Part shown: in pieces, positions 19,933-29,594 of the stretch
How the letters are laid out: each line of letters starts with the position of its first letter
Position numbering within the stretch: the first letter of the stretch is position 1
NCBI RefSeq assembly: GCF_015645465.1
Contig: NZ_JADOEL010000002.1
Span: 62,001-126,000 of the forward strand
Origin: Herminiimonas contaminans
Lineage (GTDB): Bacteria > Pseudomonadota > Gammaproteobacteria > Burkholderiales > Burkholderiaceae_D
Length of the DNA: 64,000 bases
Direction of reading: 5' to 3'
Program-made: the position numbers and the translations under genes
Notes under the pieces: model-generated
The model's input: the letters and a program-made list of their open reading frames with translations, nothing else
What the model was told of the DNA's origin: nothing
The model's database searches: none

Positions 19933-20820
19933 TCAGTGATCGTCGTGTGGTTCCAGCTCGGTCTGGACAATGCTGCTGACCGGTTTGCCTTTGGCCAGAC
20001 GCCAGAAATAAACGCAGTACCCGGACAAGCCATACAGGACAAATAAACCAAACAACACTTTAGGCGGATCACTGGATACCACTACGAACGCCAGCACGAT
20101 CAGGAAGATCCCGATAAACGGCACCGACTTGCGGAAGTTGATGTCCTTGAAGCTATAAAACGGTACGTTAGTCACCATGGTCAGACCGGCATACAAAGTA
20201 ATACCCCACGCAATCCAGCTCAGGTCAGGACCGGCAAAACCCAGGTCTTGCATCAGCCAGATAAAGCCAGCGACCAGTGCTGCTGCAGCCGGGCTAGGCA
20301 AGCCCTGGAAGTAACGCTTGTCGACCACTGCAATATTCGTATTGAAACGTGCCAGGCGCAAAGCACCACCAGCGCAGTACACGAAAGCGGCGAGCCAGCC
20401 GAGCTTGCCCATATCCTGCAGCGCCCAGACATACACCACCAGCGCCGGTGCCGCACCGAAGGAAACCATATCAGCCAGGCTGTCGTACTGCGCGCCAAAC
20501 TCGCTTTGGGTATTCGTCAGGCGGGCCACACGACCATCAATCGCATCCAGCACCATCGCTGCGAAAATCGCAATTGCAGCGTAGTCGAACTTCTGCCCCA
20601 TTGCCATCACGATGGCGTAAAAGCCGCAAAACAGTCCGGCCGTGGTGAATGCATTCGGCAACAGGTAAATACCACGGCGGCGCAGGGTTGGACGCGGCAT
20701 AAGGACTTCCTCCGTCTCAGGTGGCAAACTCTGGTTGCCACGTGCAAGCCTGCCGAGCGGCCGGGGCTTGGTATAAGGAACTTTGCTATTTTTCGCTTTT
20801 CGACGATTGAAACTTGACAT
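19933..20820 (-). CDS. pssA: CDP-diacylglycerol-serine O-phosphatidyltransferase
   Basis: Membrane enzyme making phosphatidylserine, the precursor of phosphatidylethanolamine. The CDP-alcohol phosphotransferase signature DGRVAR...GAQYDSLAD (residues about 94-117) is complete, within about seven transmembrane helices. The first 40 residues are basic and variable. An internal ATG at 20700 has a stronger SD (GGAGGAA) and would give 255 aa, so the longer start shown is a choice, favoured because Burkholderiales PssA proteins often have such a basic extension. The usual partner psd is not adjacent. Confidence 0.93.
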   Translation of the reverse strand: MSSFNRRKAKNSKVPYTKPRPLGRLARGNQSLPPETEEVLMPRPTLRRRGIYLLPNAFTTAGLFCGFYAIVMAMGQKFDYAAIAIFAAMVLDAIDGRVARLTNTQSEFGAQYDSLADMVSFGAAPALVVYVWALQDMGKLGWLAAFVYCAGGALRLARFNTNIAVVDKRYFQGLPSPAAAALVAGFIWLMQDLGFAGPDLSWIAWGITLYAGLTMVTNVPFYSFKDINFRKSVPFIGIFLIVLAFVVVSSDPPKVLFGLFVLYGLSGYCVYFWRLAKGKPVSSIVQTELEPHDDH

Positions 20821-20963
20821 GCGTGTCCTGTTTTCAGCTGGCGCTGTGGTTGGAAGATCAGGAGGCGTAGTGTATCAGACGGGCAATGTAACCGGCTGAT
20901 GGTGGCCATAAACATCACATAATTCTTGCCCTGCAACAGGGCTGGAAATGCGTTAAAAACGAC

Positions 20964-20991
20964 AATGGCCGCTACTTCGGTAGCGGCCATT
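20964..20991 (-). terminator. Intrinsic terminator of the SIMPL gene
   Basis: Perfect 12-bp stem AATGGCCGCTAC / GTAGCGGCCATT with a 4-base loop (CGAA as read on the minus strand), followed there by GTCGTTTTTAA. It separates the SIMPL gene from pssA. Confidence 0.92.
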
Positions 20992-21048
20992 CCTGGATTT
21001 CATGCTGCAATGCGATATCGGGCGTATGCCGCGCTATCACATCCGGTC

Positions 21049-21795
21049 TTAACGGAAGCGCACCTTGCCTACTACACGCATGTTCAAGGTTGTTTCGCCT
21101 GGTTCAAAGCTAGGCTCTTCTACCGGTGCTGCATCGGCTGCCATCGAGGCCCGCATCATCTTCGGTGCAGCCGCCATTTCCGCGTAGTTACCGGAACCTT
21201 CAAAGTCCACGGTATCCATCACCGCATCGGCCGGGTTACGACCCATCGCACGTGCAATCGCCGCGGTACGTTCAGTCAGGTTTTTATAGGTTGCATCGAT
21301 ACGCTCTGCATCCAGCTTCTTCGCGGTCGCATCAGTCAGGCCAAATTGCAGGCCGTTCAGGGCCAGCACGCCCTGCGCTGCCGAGACTGTCTTAGGCAAT
21401 GCGTTCAGGTTGGTGGTTTTTACTTCCAGATACTGGCCGACACGCCATGCGGTAGGCTGGCGCGCTTTATTCGACTGACGCGGCTGGTCTTCCGGATAAA
21501 CCGCATAGGTGTAATAACCGCGTGTGCTCAGCACGGCTTGCGGATCGGCTTTGCGCACGATCTCGGTACCCTGCTTCATTTTTTTATTTACGCGTGACGC
21601 TGCAGCTGCTTTGTCCTTGTCCTGCTCTTCGACCATCAGCGTCAGGCGTGCTTCGTCATTCGCGTGTTTGACTTCGCCATAAGCAGGAACGATGACCAGG
21701 GTGCCCGTCGTTTGTACCGGTGCTGGTGACTGTGCAAATGCAGTCGCACTCGCAGCTACGCAACCAAGGGCCAGCAGGGTTTTGAATTGTGACAT
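21049..21795 (-). CDS. Periplasmic SIMPL-domain (DUF541) protein
   Basis: A 248-aa secreted protein. Starting at the ATG with SD GGGAGA gives a clean signal peptide MSQFKTLLALGCVAASATAFA with cleavage before Gln22. The rest is a SIMPL/DUF541 domain, with typical VKHANDEARLTLMVEEQDKD near the start and LNGLQFGLTD in the middle. Relatives include E. coli YggE, linked to oxidative stress; the biochemical role is unknown. It has its own terminator and stands where many Burkholderiales have psd. Confidence 0.88.
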   Translation of the reverse strand: MSQFKTLLALGCVAASATAFAQSPAPVQTTGTLVIVPAYGEVKHANDEARLTLMVEEQDKDKAAAASRVNKKMKQGTEIVRKADPQAVLSTRGYYTYAVYPEDQPRQSNKARQPTAWRVGQYLEVKTTNLNALPKTVSAAQGVLALNGLQFGLTDATAKKLDAERIDATYKNLTERTAAIARAMGRNPADAVMDTVDFEGSGNYAEMAAAPKMMRASMAADAAPVEEPSFEPGETTLNMRVVGKVRFR

Positions 21796-21913
21796 GTGAT
21801 ATCTCCCAAAAAAACGTAAAAGAAAGGCAAGCTGCGATTCGACAGCCAGCTTATGGCTTAAGTTCTTTCTGACCAGCAATCGTCACACTTTTTTACAAGA
21901 TTGGCTAGCCAGC

Positions 21914-21980
21914 AACTAGTTAAGCCAAATTAGTTTTTGGTTTGGTCTACCAGTTTGTTTTTAGCGATCCAAGGCACGCG
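21914..21980 (-). pseudogene. Vestigial 3' end of a second ilvC
   Basis: About 67 bases repeat the ilvC 3' end (22065-22137). Read on the minus strand it encodes [14 protein letters not shown] followed by TAA, identical to the IlvC C-terminus, with only synonymous changes (ATT/ATC, GAT/GAC, ACT/ACC) and a 6-base deletion just upstream. Similarity continues about 15 bases past the stop. It has no start and lies just beyond the ilvC terminator. Best read as the leftover end of a previous or second ilvC allele. Confidence 0.85.
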
Positions 21981-21990
21981 AAGACGAAAA

Positions 21991-22014
21991 AAAACCACGC
22001 TAGTGCGTGGTTTT
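21991..22014 (-). terminator. Intrinsic terminator of ilvC
   Basis: Perfect 10-bp stem AAAACCACGC / GCGTGGTTTT with loop TAGT. On the minus strand it is followed by a run of eight T. It separates the real ilvC from the vestigial copy. Confidence 0.92.
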
Positions 22015-22025
22015 TCGGCTGAGCG

Positions 22026-22051
22026 CGGTATGCGCTTGCAAGCGCATACCG
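22026..22051. repeat. 26-bp perfect palindrome downstream of ilvC
   Basis: Both arms read CGGTATGCGCTTG and its exact complement with no spacer. It lies between the ilvC stop and its terminator and would form a stable hairpin in the mRNA 3' region, perhaps protecting against exonucleases. It could also be a protein-binding site. Confidence 0.75.
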
Positions 22052-22080
22052 TTTGATGCCCGCAGCTAGTTAAATCAAAC

Positions 22081-23626
<1,546 letters not shown>

Positions 23627-23630
<4 letters not shown>

Positions 23631-25378
23631 AGATCCTCCGAACCCAACAGCATTTCAGTCAAACCCTTGCCTGTCTTGACCATAGGCCAGACGTTTTCGG
23701 TTTGATCCGTAATGAAATTCATGAATACCAGTCGGTCTTTCATGTCGAACGCTTCTTTCAGTGCGCCATCGACATCAGCCGGATTTTCGATCTTCATACC
23801 GACGTGACCGTAAGACTCAACCAGCTTGTTAAAGTCAGGCAGGGAATCCATGTAGGACTCGGAATAACGTGAACCGTATTCCAGCTGTTGCCACTGACGA
23901 ACCATACCGAGGAAGCGATTGTTCAACAGAATGATTTTCGGTGTCAGGTGGTACTGCTTACAGGTCGCCAGTTCCTGGATACACATCTGGATCGATGCTT
24001 CACCAGTGATACAGGCGACGGTTGCATCCGGATTCGCCTTCTGCACACCCATCGCGTACGGCAAGCCGACGCCCATGGTGCCGAGACCACCCGAGTTGAT
24101 CCAGCGACGTGGCTTGTTGAACGGATAGTATTGCGCCGCCCACATTTGATGCTGGCCTACGTCCGAAGTGATGAATGCATCACCCTTGGTGACTTCCCAG
24201 ACTTTCTGGATCACCGATTGCGGCTTGATGACTTCTGTCGACTCTGCGAACTTCAGGCAATCACGCTTGCGCCATTCGTTGATTTGCTTCCACCACGCCG
24301 ACAGCGCAACGCTGTTCGGTTTGGCATCGGCCGCATCCAGTTGCGCCAGCAATTCAACCAGCACTTCCTTGACGTTGCCAACGATAGGAATATCAACCTT
24401 GACGCGCTTCGAGATCGACGATGGATCAATGTCGATATGAATAATTTTGCGCGGAGTTGCAGAGAAATGTTTAGGGTTGCCGATCACGCGGTCATCAAAA
24501 CGTGCGCCGATCGCGATCATCACATCCGAATGCTGCATCGCCATGTTGGCTTCATAGGTACCGTGCATACCTGGCATACCAACGAATTTGTCGCTCGAGG
24601 CTTTGTATGCGCCCAGACCCATCAGGGTGTTGGTGCATGGATAGCCGAGACGATCAACCAGACGATTCAGTTCTTCCGAAGCATTGGCCAGGATCACACC
24701 GCCGCCGGTGTAGATCATCGGACGCTCTGCTTGCAACAAGAGCTGCACAGCTTTGCGGATTTGACCGGAGTGACCTTTGTCTACCGGCTTGTACGAGCGC
24801 ATTTCGACTTCTTGCGGATACTCGAACACGCACTTGTGCATCGTGATGTCTTTAGGGATGTCGATCAGCACCGGACCTGGACGGCCAGTGGTAGCGATGA
24901 AGAAAGCTTTCTTCATGGTCGCTGCCAGATCTTTGACATCCTTGACGAGGAAATTGTGTTTAACGCATGGACGGGTAATACCGACGGTATCGCATTCCTG
25001 GAATGCATCCAGGCCGATCGCGTGCGAAGGCACCTGACCGGAAATGACGATCATCGGAATCGAATCCATATACGCAGTCGCCAAACCGGTTACGGCATTG
25101 GTTACGCCAGGACCAGAGGTCACCAGGCAAACGCCGACTTTATTGGAGCTGCGGGAATATGCGTCAGCAGCATGTACGGCGGCCTGTTCGTGGCGCACCA
25201 GGATATGCTGGAATTTGCTGTGATTGAAAATCGCGTCGTAGATGTAGAGCACTGCGCCGCCAGGGTAGCCGAACACATGTTCAACACCTTCTTCAGCCAG
25301 GCAACGGACAACGATTTCGGCGCCAGTCAATTCTTCGCCGATTTTATTATTGCTGGTAGTACTTGTTTCATTGGTCAT
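23627..25378 (-). CDS. ilvI: Acetolactate synthase large catalytic subunit
   Basis: Thiamine-diphosphate and FAD enzyme condensing pyruvate with pyruvate or 2-oxobutyrate. The 583-aa protein has the N-terminal GYPGGAVLYIYDAIF (residues about 38-52) with the catalytic Glu in VRHEQAAVHAADAYSR, and the C-terminal ThDP motif GEASIQMCIQELATC. In the last motif the usual GDGSF-type start reads GEAS, with the Asp replaced by Glu. The SD AAGGA precedes the ATG. It is the first gene of the ilv operon. ilvB would be an equally acceptable symbol. Confidence 0.96.
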
Positions 25379-25894
25379 GCTAACGTCCTTTCAAGGTCCA
25401 TTGGAAATTGATCGGATGCTCTCTCCTGATGAAACCGCTTAATACTCCAGTGCTTAGGCATCCCTTTTTTGTGCGGTCACGCCGATTCGTCACACATGTG
25501 TGTATGTGTTTCAAAAAGACGCTTAACGCGACTCGTTCAGCCAGAGGTTCTGGGGTAATGACGGATTTCTCGCGCTTGTGGCGCGGGTTAGAGCAAACAG
25601 CTTTCAAATTGTTTGAAGCGCGTCCCTCAACAAAATTGCATCATGCGCAATATGCGGAAAGACCATGGGTACCCTTTGAGATGGTAAGGGGAACGATACG
25701 TTACTGCGTTGCACAATATAGGTCAAGCTAAATCGCTGGAAAGCGGTGTGAAATCAACGATTTTGCGCAAAAAGCACCCACAAACGAGGCTTTTTTGCTA
25801 GCATGCGTGCAGTTTAAAAACGTGATCGTCGAATTGTTAAGACATCTCATCCCGAAACACCCTCGGCAGCGTTCAATCGAATGCGCTGCATCCA
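25379..25894. other. 516-base divergent promoter region (ilvI and ECF sigma)
   Basis: No convincing gene. A short minus-strand frame running into the ilvI start has no SD and no family look. A perfect 12-bp palindrome CACACATGTGTG lies at 25491-25502, 113 bases upstream of ilvI, and could be an operator. I did not find a clear Ile/Val/Leu-rich leader peptide or attenuator. Confidence 0.6.
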
Positions 25895-26464
25895 ATGGCA
25901 ACTGATAAAGAACTTTCGGATTTTCTCGAAGATGTCGAACGCCGCGCCTTCAAACAGGCGGTGTACGCGGTTCGCAAGGAAGAATCGGCACTGGACATCG
26001 TCCAGGATGCCATGATCAAGCTCGCAGAGAAATACGGCGACAAGCCCGCCCCCGAACTCCCCATGCTGTTCCAGCGCATCCTGCAAAATACTATCCGCGA
26101 CTATTTTCGCCGCGAAAAAGTCCGCACTTCGTGGATTAGTCTGTTTTCCAGCTTCGGAAATAAGCAAGAAGACCAGGAAAATTTCGATGCGATGGATATG
26201 ATAGAGGCAGAGGAAGGCAGTTTTGGCTCCGAAACCGGCCTAGTCAAGCTGGAACGCAAGCAAATCCTCGAATTCATAGAGCATGAAGTACAAAATCTCC
26301 CATCGCGTCAACGAGAAGCCTTCCTGATGCGTTATTGGCAGGATCTGAACGTGGCAGAAACTGCCGCCGTAATGGGATGCTCTGAAGGAAGTGTAAAAAC
26401 GCACTGTTCCCGTGCAACGCATGCCTTGGCTCAGGCGCTCAAAGCCAAAGGAATTTACCTATGA
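25895..26464 (+). CDS. ECF-type RNA polymerase sigma factor
   Basis: A 189-aa group 4 sigma factor. Region 2 covers about residues 10-75 (ALDIVQDAMIKLAEKY, then the -10 recognition part FQRILQNTIRDYFRREK), and region 4 about 125-185 with the helix-turn-helix LNVAETAAVMGCSEGSVKTH. Region 2 is divergent and the linker, about 75-110, is acidic. Its stop overlaps the next ATG by four bases. The order sigma, DUF3619, DUF3106, RDD is a conserved Burkholderiales operon; the signal and regulon are unknown. Confidence 0.92.
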   Translation: MATDKELSDFLEDVERRAFKQAVYAVRKEESALDIVQDAMIKLAEKYGDKPAPELPMLFQRILQNTIRDYFRREKVRTSWISLFSSFGNKQEDQENFDAMDMIEAEEGSFGSETGLVKLERKQILEFIEHEVQNLPSRQREAFLMRYWQDLNVAETAAVMGCSEGSVKTHCSRATHALAQALKAKGIYL

Positions 26465-26871
26465 AAACCAAAGAACTGGATCTCGCATACAAGTTGAGCC
26501 ATGCGCTGGATGAAAGCGCCAACACAGTTTCGGCAAACACCGCCGAACGCCTGGCATCTGCGCGCAAAATCGCGCTATCCCGCAAAAAGCAAGGTGTCGC
26601 AGTGCCTGCATTCGTACCGCAGCCTGCACTTGCATCCTACGGCAGCGCGCTTACTCCGTCGCATAGCCGCTGGGCCTGGCTGGGTCGTATGGGCCTGGCT
26701 TTGCCGCTGGCTGCTTTGGTTTTCGGCCTGTTTGCCATCTATCAGTTTGAACAACAACAGCAAATCATGGATTCCGCATCGATTGATGCGGAAGTATTAA
26801 CTGACGATCTGCCTATATCTGCTTATCTGGATCATGGTTTTGATGCATTTTTAGCAAAAGGGGACAAATAG
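26461..26871 (+). CDS. DUF3619 membrane protein, likely anti-sigma factor
   Basis: A 136-aa protein with a cytoplasmic N-terminus (1-75), one transmembrane helix (about 78-96, GLALPLAALVFGLFAIYQF) and a short acidic outer tail with TDDLPISAYLDHGFDAFL. Topology and the four-base overlap with the sigma gene suggest a membrane anti-sigma factor. That is inference; DUF3619 has no proven function and no zinc-binding anti-sigma motif is seen. Confidence 0.85.
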   Translation: MKTKELDLAYKLSHALDESANTVSANTAERLASARKIALSRKKQGVAVPAFVPQPALASYGSALTPSHSRWAWLGRMGLALPLAALVFGLFAIYQFEQQQQIMDSASIDAEVLTDDLPISAYLDHGFDAFLAKGDK

Positions 26872-26873
26872 GC

Positions 26874-27587
26874 ATGAAGGCATGGATTTTTTCCCTGAAT
26901 ACATCAGCTCCAGGGAAAATCACTAATACCCTCTTCGCCTTGTCCCTTGCATATACCAGTGCAACGCAAGCAACGCCGGCTAGCGCGCCGACGCCTGCAC
27001 CTGCGCCCGCTGCTCCGGTTGTCACCAAACCCGTAGTCAAAGCAACGCCTGCACCTGCCAAGACCAGCACCAAATCAGAGTGGAACAAACTCAGCCCCGC
27101 CCAAAAGCAGGCGCTGGAACCATTGGCTGGTGACTGGCACAAGCTGGACGCCTTCCGCAAGGAGAAATGGCTGGAGCTGGCAAATCGCTTTGCCAGCATG
27201 ACACCGCCTGAACAGGAACGCATGCAGGAACGCATGCGTGACTGGGTCAAACTGACTCCTGAGCAAAGACGTCTGGCGCGCGAAAACTACAATCGCGCAA
27301 AAAAACTGAATGCCGAACAAAAAGCCCGGCAGTGGGAAGAATATCAACAGCTGCCTGACGAAAAGAAAAAGCAATTGGCTGAAACATCGCCACCACCCAA
27401 GCGCATCGTCAATCCGCCGCGCCTGAGTAACGCGCAAGGCCTCAGCAATGGACAAAATCCGGCACCAGTAAAGCCGGCCAAACCAGTCCCGGCCAAACAA
27501 CCGGTGCCGCGTCAGGAAGCGATACAACCTTCATTACCTCCACCGGCAGCAGTGCCGGCTACAGCGCCTGCGGTACAATCACAATAA
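26874..27587 (+). CDS. DUF3106 secreted protein
   Basis: A 237-aa protein. The N-terminal 35 residues include a hydrophobic stretch and look like a signal peptide, followed by an Ala/Pro/Thr spacer. The DUF3106 region (about 60-165) has repeats of the form WNKLSPAQKQALEPL, WLELANRFASMTPPEQER and DWVKLTPEQRRLARENY, which resemble Zn-sensing, periplasmic LTXXQ-like proteins. The C-terminus is Pro/Ala-rich and disordered. Third gene in the ECF operon, two bases after DUF3619. It could be a periplasmic stress sensor. Confidence 0.85.
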   Translation: MKAWIFSLNTSAPGKITNTLFALSLAYTSATQATPASAPTPAPAPAAPVVTKPVVKATPAPAKTSTKSEWNKLSPAQKQALEPLAGDWHKLDAFRKEKWLELANRFASMTPPEQERMQERMRDWVKLTPEQRRLARENYNRAKKLNAEQKARQWEEYQQLPDEKKKQLAETSPPPKRIVNPPRLSNAQGLSNGQNPAPVKPAKPVPAKQPVPRQEAIQPSLPPPAAVPATAPAVQSQ

Positions 27588-27605
27588 AACTACCGCTCGC
27601 GCCTT

Positions 27606-28103
27606 ATGTCATTGAATAGCTCTGATACGCCTACGATCAAACGCCGCCTGACTACAATGATTTATGAAGGCGTCCTGCTATTCGGTGTGATTGCCATAGC
27701 CGGCCTGCTGTTCTCCACCATTTTCCAGCAACGTAATGCCCTCTATCTGCGCCATGCCTTGCAGTACTGGCTGTTCTTTGTCGTCGGCGCCTATTTCGTC
27801 TGGTTCTGGATACACAGCGGTCAAACGCTGCCGATGAAAACCTGGCGTATCCGTCTAGTGACAGTTGATAACCATACGCTGAGCTTCAAACATGCGGTCG
27901 CACGCTACTTCCTCGCCTGGTTGTGGTTCCTGCCCGGACTGGCGATTGCATGGGCGCTGGATGCCAAAGCATGGACTTCGGTGGCCATCGTCTGCGCCAA
28001 CATCGCTGCTTGGGCACTCGCTGCCTATGTGCATCCGAGCCGCCAATTCCTGCATGACCGCATCGCCGGTACCAAGCTGATCCAGCTAAGCAAAATCAAA
28101 TAA
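27606..28103 (+). CDS. RDD family membrane protein
   Basis: A 165-aa inner-membrane protein with three to four helices. Typical RDD features are the first-helix R-R-L-T-T-M-I-Y-E-G segment (residues 12-21), QTLPMKTWRIRLV after helix two, and HPSRQFLHDRIAGTKLI near the end, where the Arg and Asp of the family name lie. The role is unknown; some RDD proteins act as ion exchangers. Fourth and last gene of the ECF operon. Confidence 0.88.
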   Translation: MSLNSSDTPTIKRRLTTMIYEGVLLFGVIAIAGLLFSTIFQQRNALYLRHALQYWLFFVVGAYFVWFWIHSGQTLPMKTWRIRLVTVDNHTLSFKHAVARYFLAWLWFLPGLAIAWALDAKAWTSVAIVCANIAAWALAAYVHPSRQFLHDRIAGTKLIQLSKIK

Positions 28104-28248
28104 TCCACCGCCTGCCATCGCGCAGGCATGGCTTCCCACACCGCCCTGCTACGCTATTTGCCATCAAAAGTGAATCTTGTTGATTCCTTATGGTCTATGC
28201 ATAGGTAGAATGAGTCGTACCTTCAGTATTCATCTTGATCGACGTGCC

Positions 28249-28264
28249 ATGCCTATATAGGCAT
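28249..28264. promoter_or_regulatory. 16-bp perfect palindrome ATGCCTATATAGGCAT
   Basis: It is 31 bases upstream of the phasin-like start and followed by TTTTG. The centre TATA leaves no loop, so an operator is more likely than a terminator. It may bind a regulator of the phasin gene. Confidence 0.4.
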
Positions 28265-28294
28265 TTTTGTTTAACCAAAAAGCGGAGAAGTCAC

Positions 28295-28885
28295 ATGGTA
28301 AAGAAACTGAAAAAAACAACGAAATCAGGAAGCAAACAACTGTCCGATGGCGTACACGCTTCAGCCCAGCAAATCTGGCAAGCAGGCCTGGAAGCCTTTG
28401 CCAAGACGCAGCAAGAAGGTGAAAAAGTCCTCGCCAAGCTTGCAAAAAAAGGCAGCAACCTGCACAAGCGCACACGCAAGATCGCTGAAAGCAAAGTGGC
28501 CAATGTCTCTGATGGTTTGCTCAAACTCAGCGACAACGTCGGCAAACAGGCATCCAGCTCCTGGGACAAGCTGGAGCAATTGATCGAAAACACGGTCGCC
28601 AATTCGCTTAATCACTTTGGCGTTTCAACCAAAAAAGAACTGGAAGCGCTGCACAAGCGCATCGATAGCCTGACCAAATCAGCCACTGGAGTTACAAAAA
28701 AACCAGCAGCTAAGAAAACTGCAGGCAAAAAGGCCGCCGCCAAGAAAACAGTGGCAAAGAAAGCGGTAGCGAAAAAAGCAGCAGCCAAACCAGCTGCAAA
28801 AAAATCGCCAGTCAAGAAAGCCCCGGCCAGGAAAGCAGCAACGAAAAAGCCAGCAGCACGTAAAGCCGCTGTAAAAACTGCTTAA
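28295..28885 (+). CDS. Phasin-like protein with histone-H1-like tail (PhaF/PhaI type)
   Basis: A 196-aa protein from the ATG behind SD GGAGAAG. Residues about 10-125 form the amphipathic phasin domain (IWQAGLEAFAKTQQEGEKVL and NHFGVSTKKELEALHKRIDSL), which coats polyhydroxyalkanoate granules. Residues about 130-196 are a Lys/Ala/Pro repeat tail (AAKK, KKAVAKKA) like histone H1, AlgP and PhaF, expected to bind DNA and help distribute granules to daughter cells. No PHA synthase or depolymerase genes are adjacent. A palindrome lies just upstream. Confidence 0.9.
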   Translation: MVKKLKKTTKSGSKQLSDGVHASAQQIWQAGLEAFAKTQQEGEKVLAKLAKKGSNLHKRTRKIAESKVANVSDGLLKLSDNVGKQASSSWDKLEQLIENTVANSLNHFGVSTKKELEALHKRIDSLTKSATGVTKKPAAKKTAGKKAAAKKTVAKKAVAKKAAAKPAAKKSPVKKAPARKAATKKPAARKAAVKTA

Positions 28886-28987
28886 GCCAATTCCAGTAAG
28901 TTAATATCTCGTACCGCAGGGTTTGCGCCTGGCGCAAACCCGCTTTCGTAACATCGCATATCCAACCATCACCTCCCTGCTCTGAAA

Positions 28988-29584
28988 ATGAAATCTCTTT
29001 GTGTTTATTGCGGCTCGTCTTATGGAGCCAAACCGATTTATGCCGAAGCTGCACGCTCACTGGCCAAAGAAATGGTCGATCGCCAGATTGAGCTGGTCTA
29101 TGGCGGCGGCAATGTCGGCTTAATGGGCGTCATTGCCAACGAAATCCTGCGCCTGGGCGGCAAAGCCACTGGCGTGATTCCTCAAGCCTTAATGGATAAG
29201 GAAGTCGGACACAAAGAACTCACGCATTTGCACGTGGTGAAGGACATGCACGAACGCAAAGCATTGATGGCTGAACTATCGGATGGTTTTGTTGCGATGC
29301 CGGGCGGCATAGGCACGCTGGAAGAGCTGTTTGAAATCCTGACCTGGTCGCAACTTGGTTTCCATCAGAAACCGATAGGCGTATTGAATGTCGATGGCTT
29401 TTATGACGGGCTGGTCGCCTTCCTGCAAAACCAGGTCGCACAAGGTTTTGTGAAAGCAAACCAGGCCGCATTGATGATGCACGAAAATACCGCCCTCGCG
29501 CTGCTGATACGTTTGCAGACTTTCGTACCGCAACCCAGCACCAAGGTGCTGGATGCGCTGGCAGCTAAAACACTGCTGCCTTAA
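28988..29584 (+). CDS. LOG-family protein (TIGR00730, cytokinin riboside 5'-monophosphate phosphoribohydrolase type)
   Basis: A 198-aa Rossmann-like protein. It begins MKSLCVYCGSSYG and carries GGGNVGLMG (residues 39-47) and the family hallmark PGGIGTLEE (105-113), which together bind and cleave nucleoside 5'-monophosphates. Plant LOG enzymes activate cytokinins; in bacteria most act on AMP or have unknown roles. It is monocistronic and convergent with the following PLP enzyme, 10 bases between stops. Confidence 0.93.
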   Translation: MKSLCVYCGSSYGAKPIYAEAARSLAKEMVDRQIELVYGGGNVGLMGVIANEILRLGGKATGVIPQALMDKEVGHKELTHLHVVKDMHERKALMAELSDGFVAMPGGIGTLEELFEILTWSQLGFHQKPIGVLNVDGFYDGLVAFLQNQVAQGFVKANQAALMMHENTALALLIRLQTFVPQPSTKVLDALAAKTLLP

Positions 29585-29594
29585 TTTTACTCAT

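Noticed and set aside
23888-25411. 507-aa plus-strand open frame antisense to ilvI
   Set aside because: It mirrors the ilvI codons, has no SD and its composition (His, Arg and Phe rich) is that of an antisense shadow.
25380-25607. 75-aa frame ending just before ilvI as a leader peptide
   Set aside because: Not enriched in Ile, Val or Leu in a run, no SD and no terminator/antiterminator pair seen.
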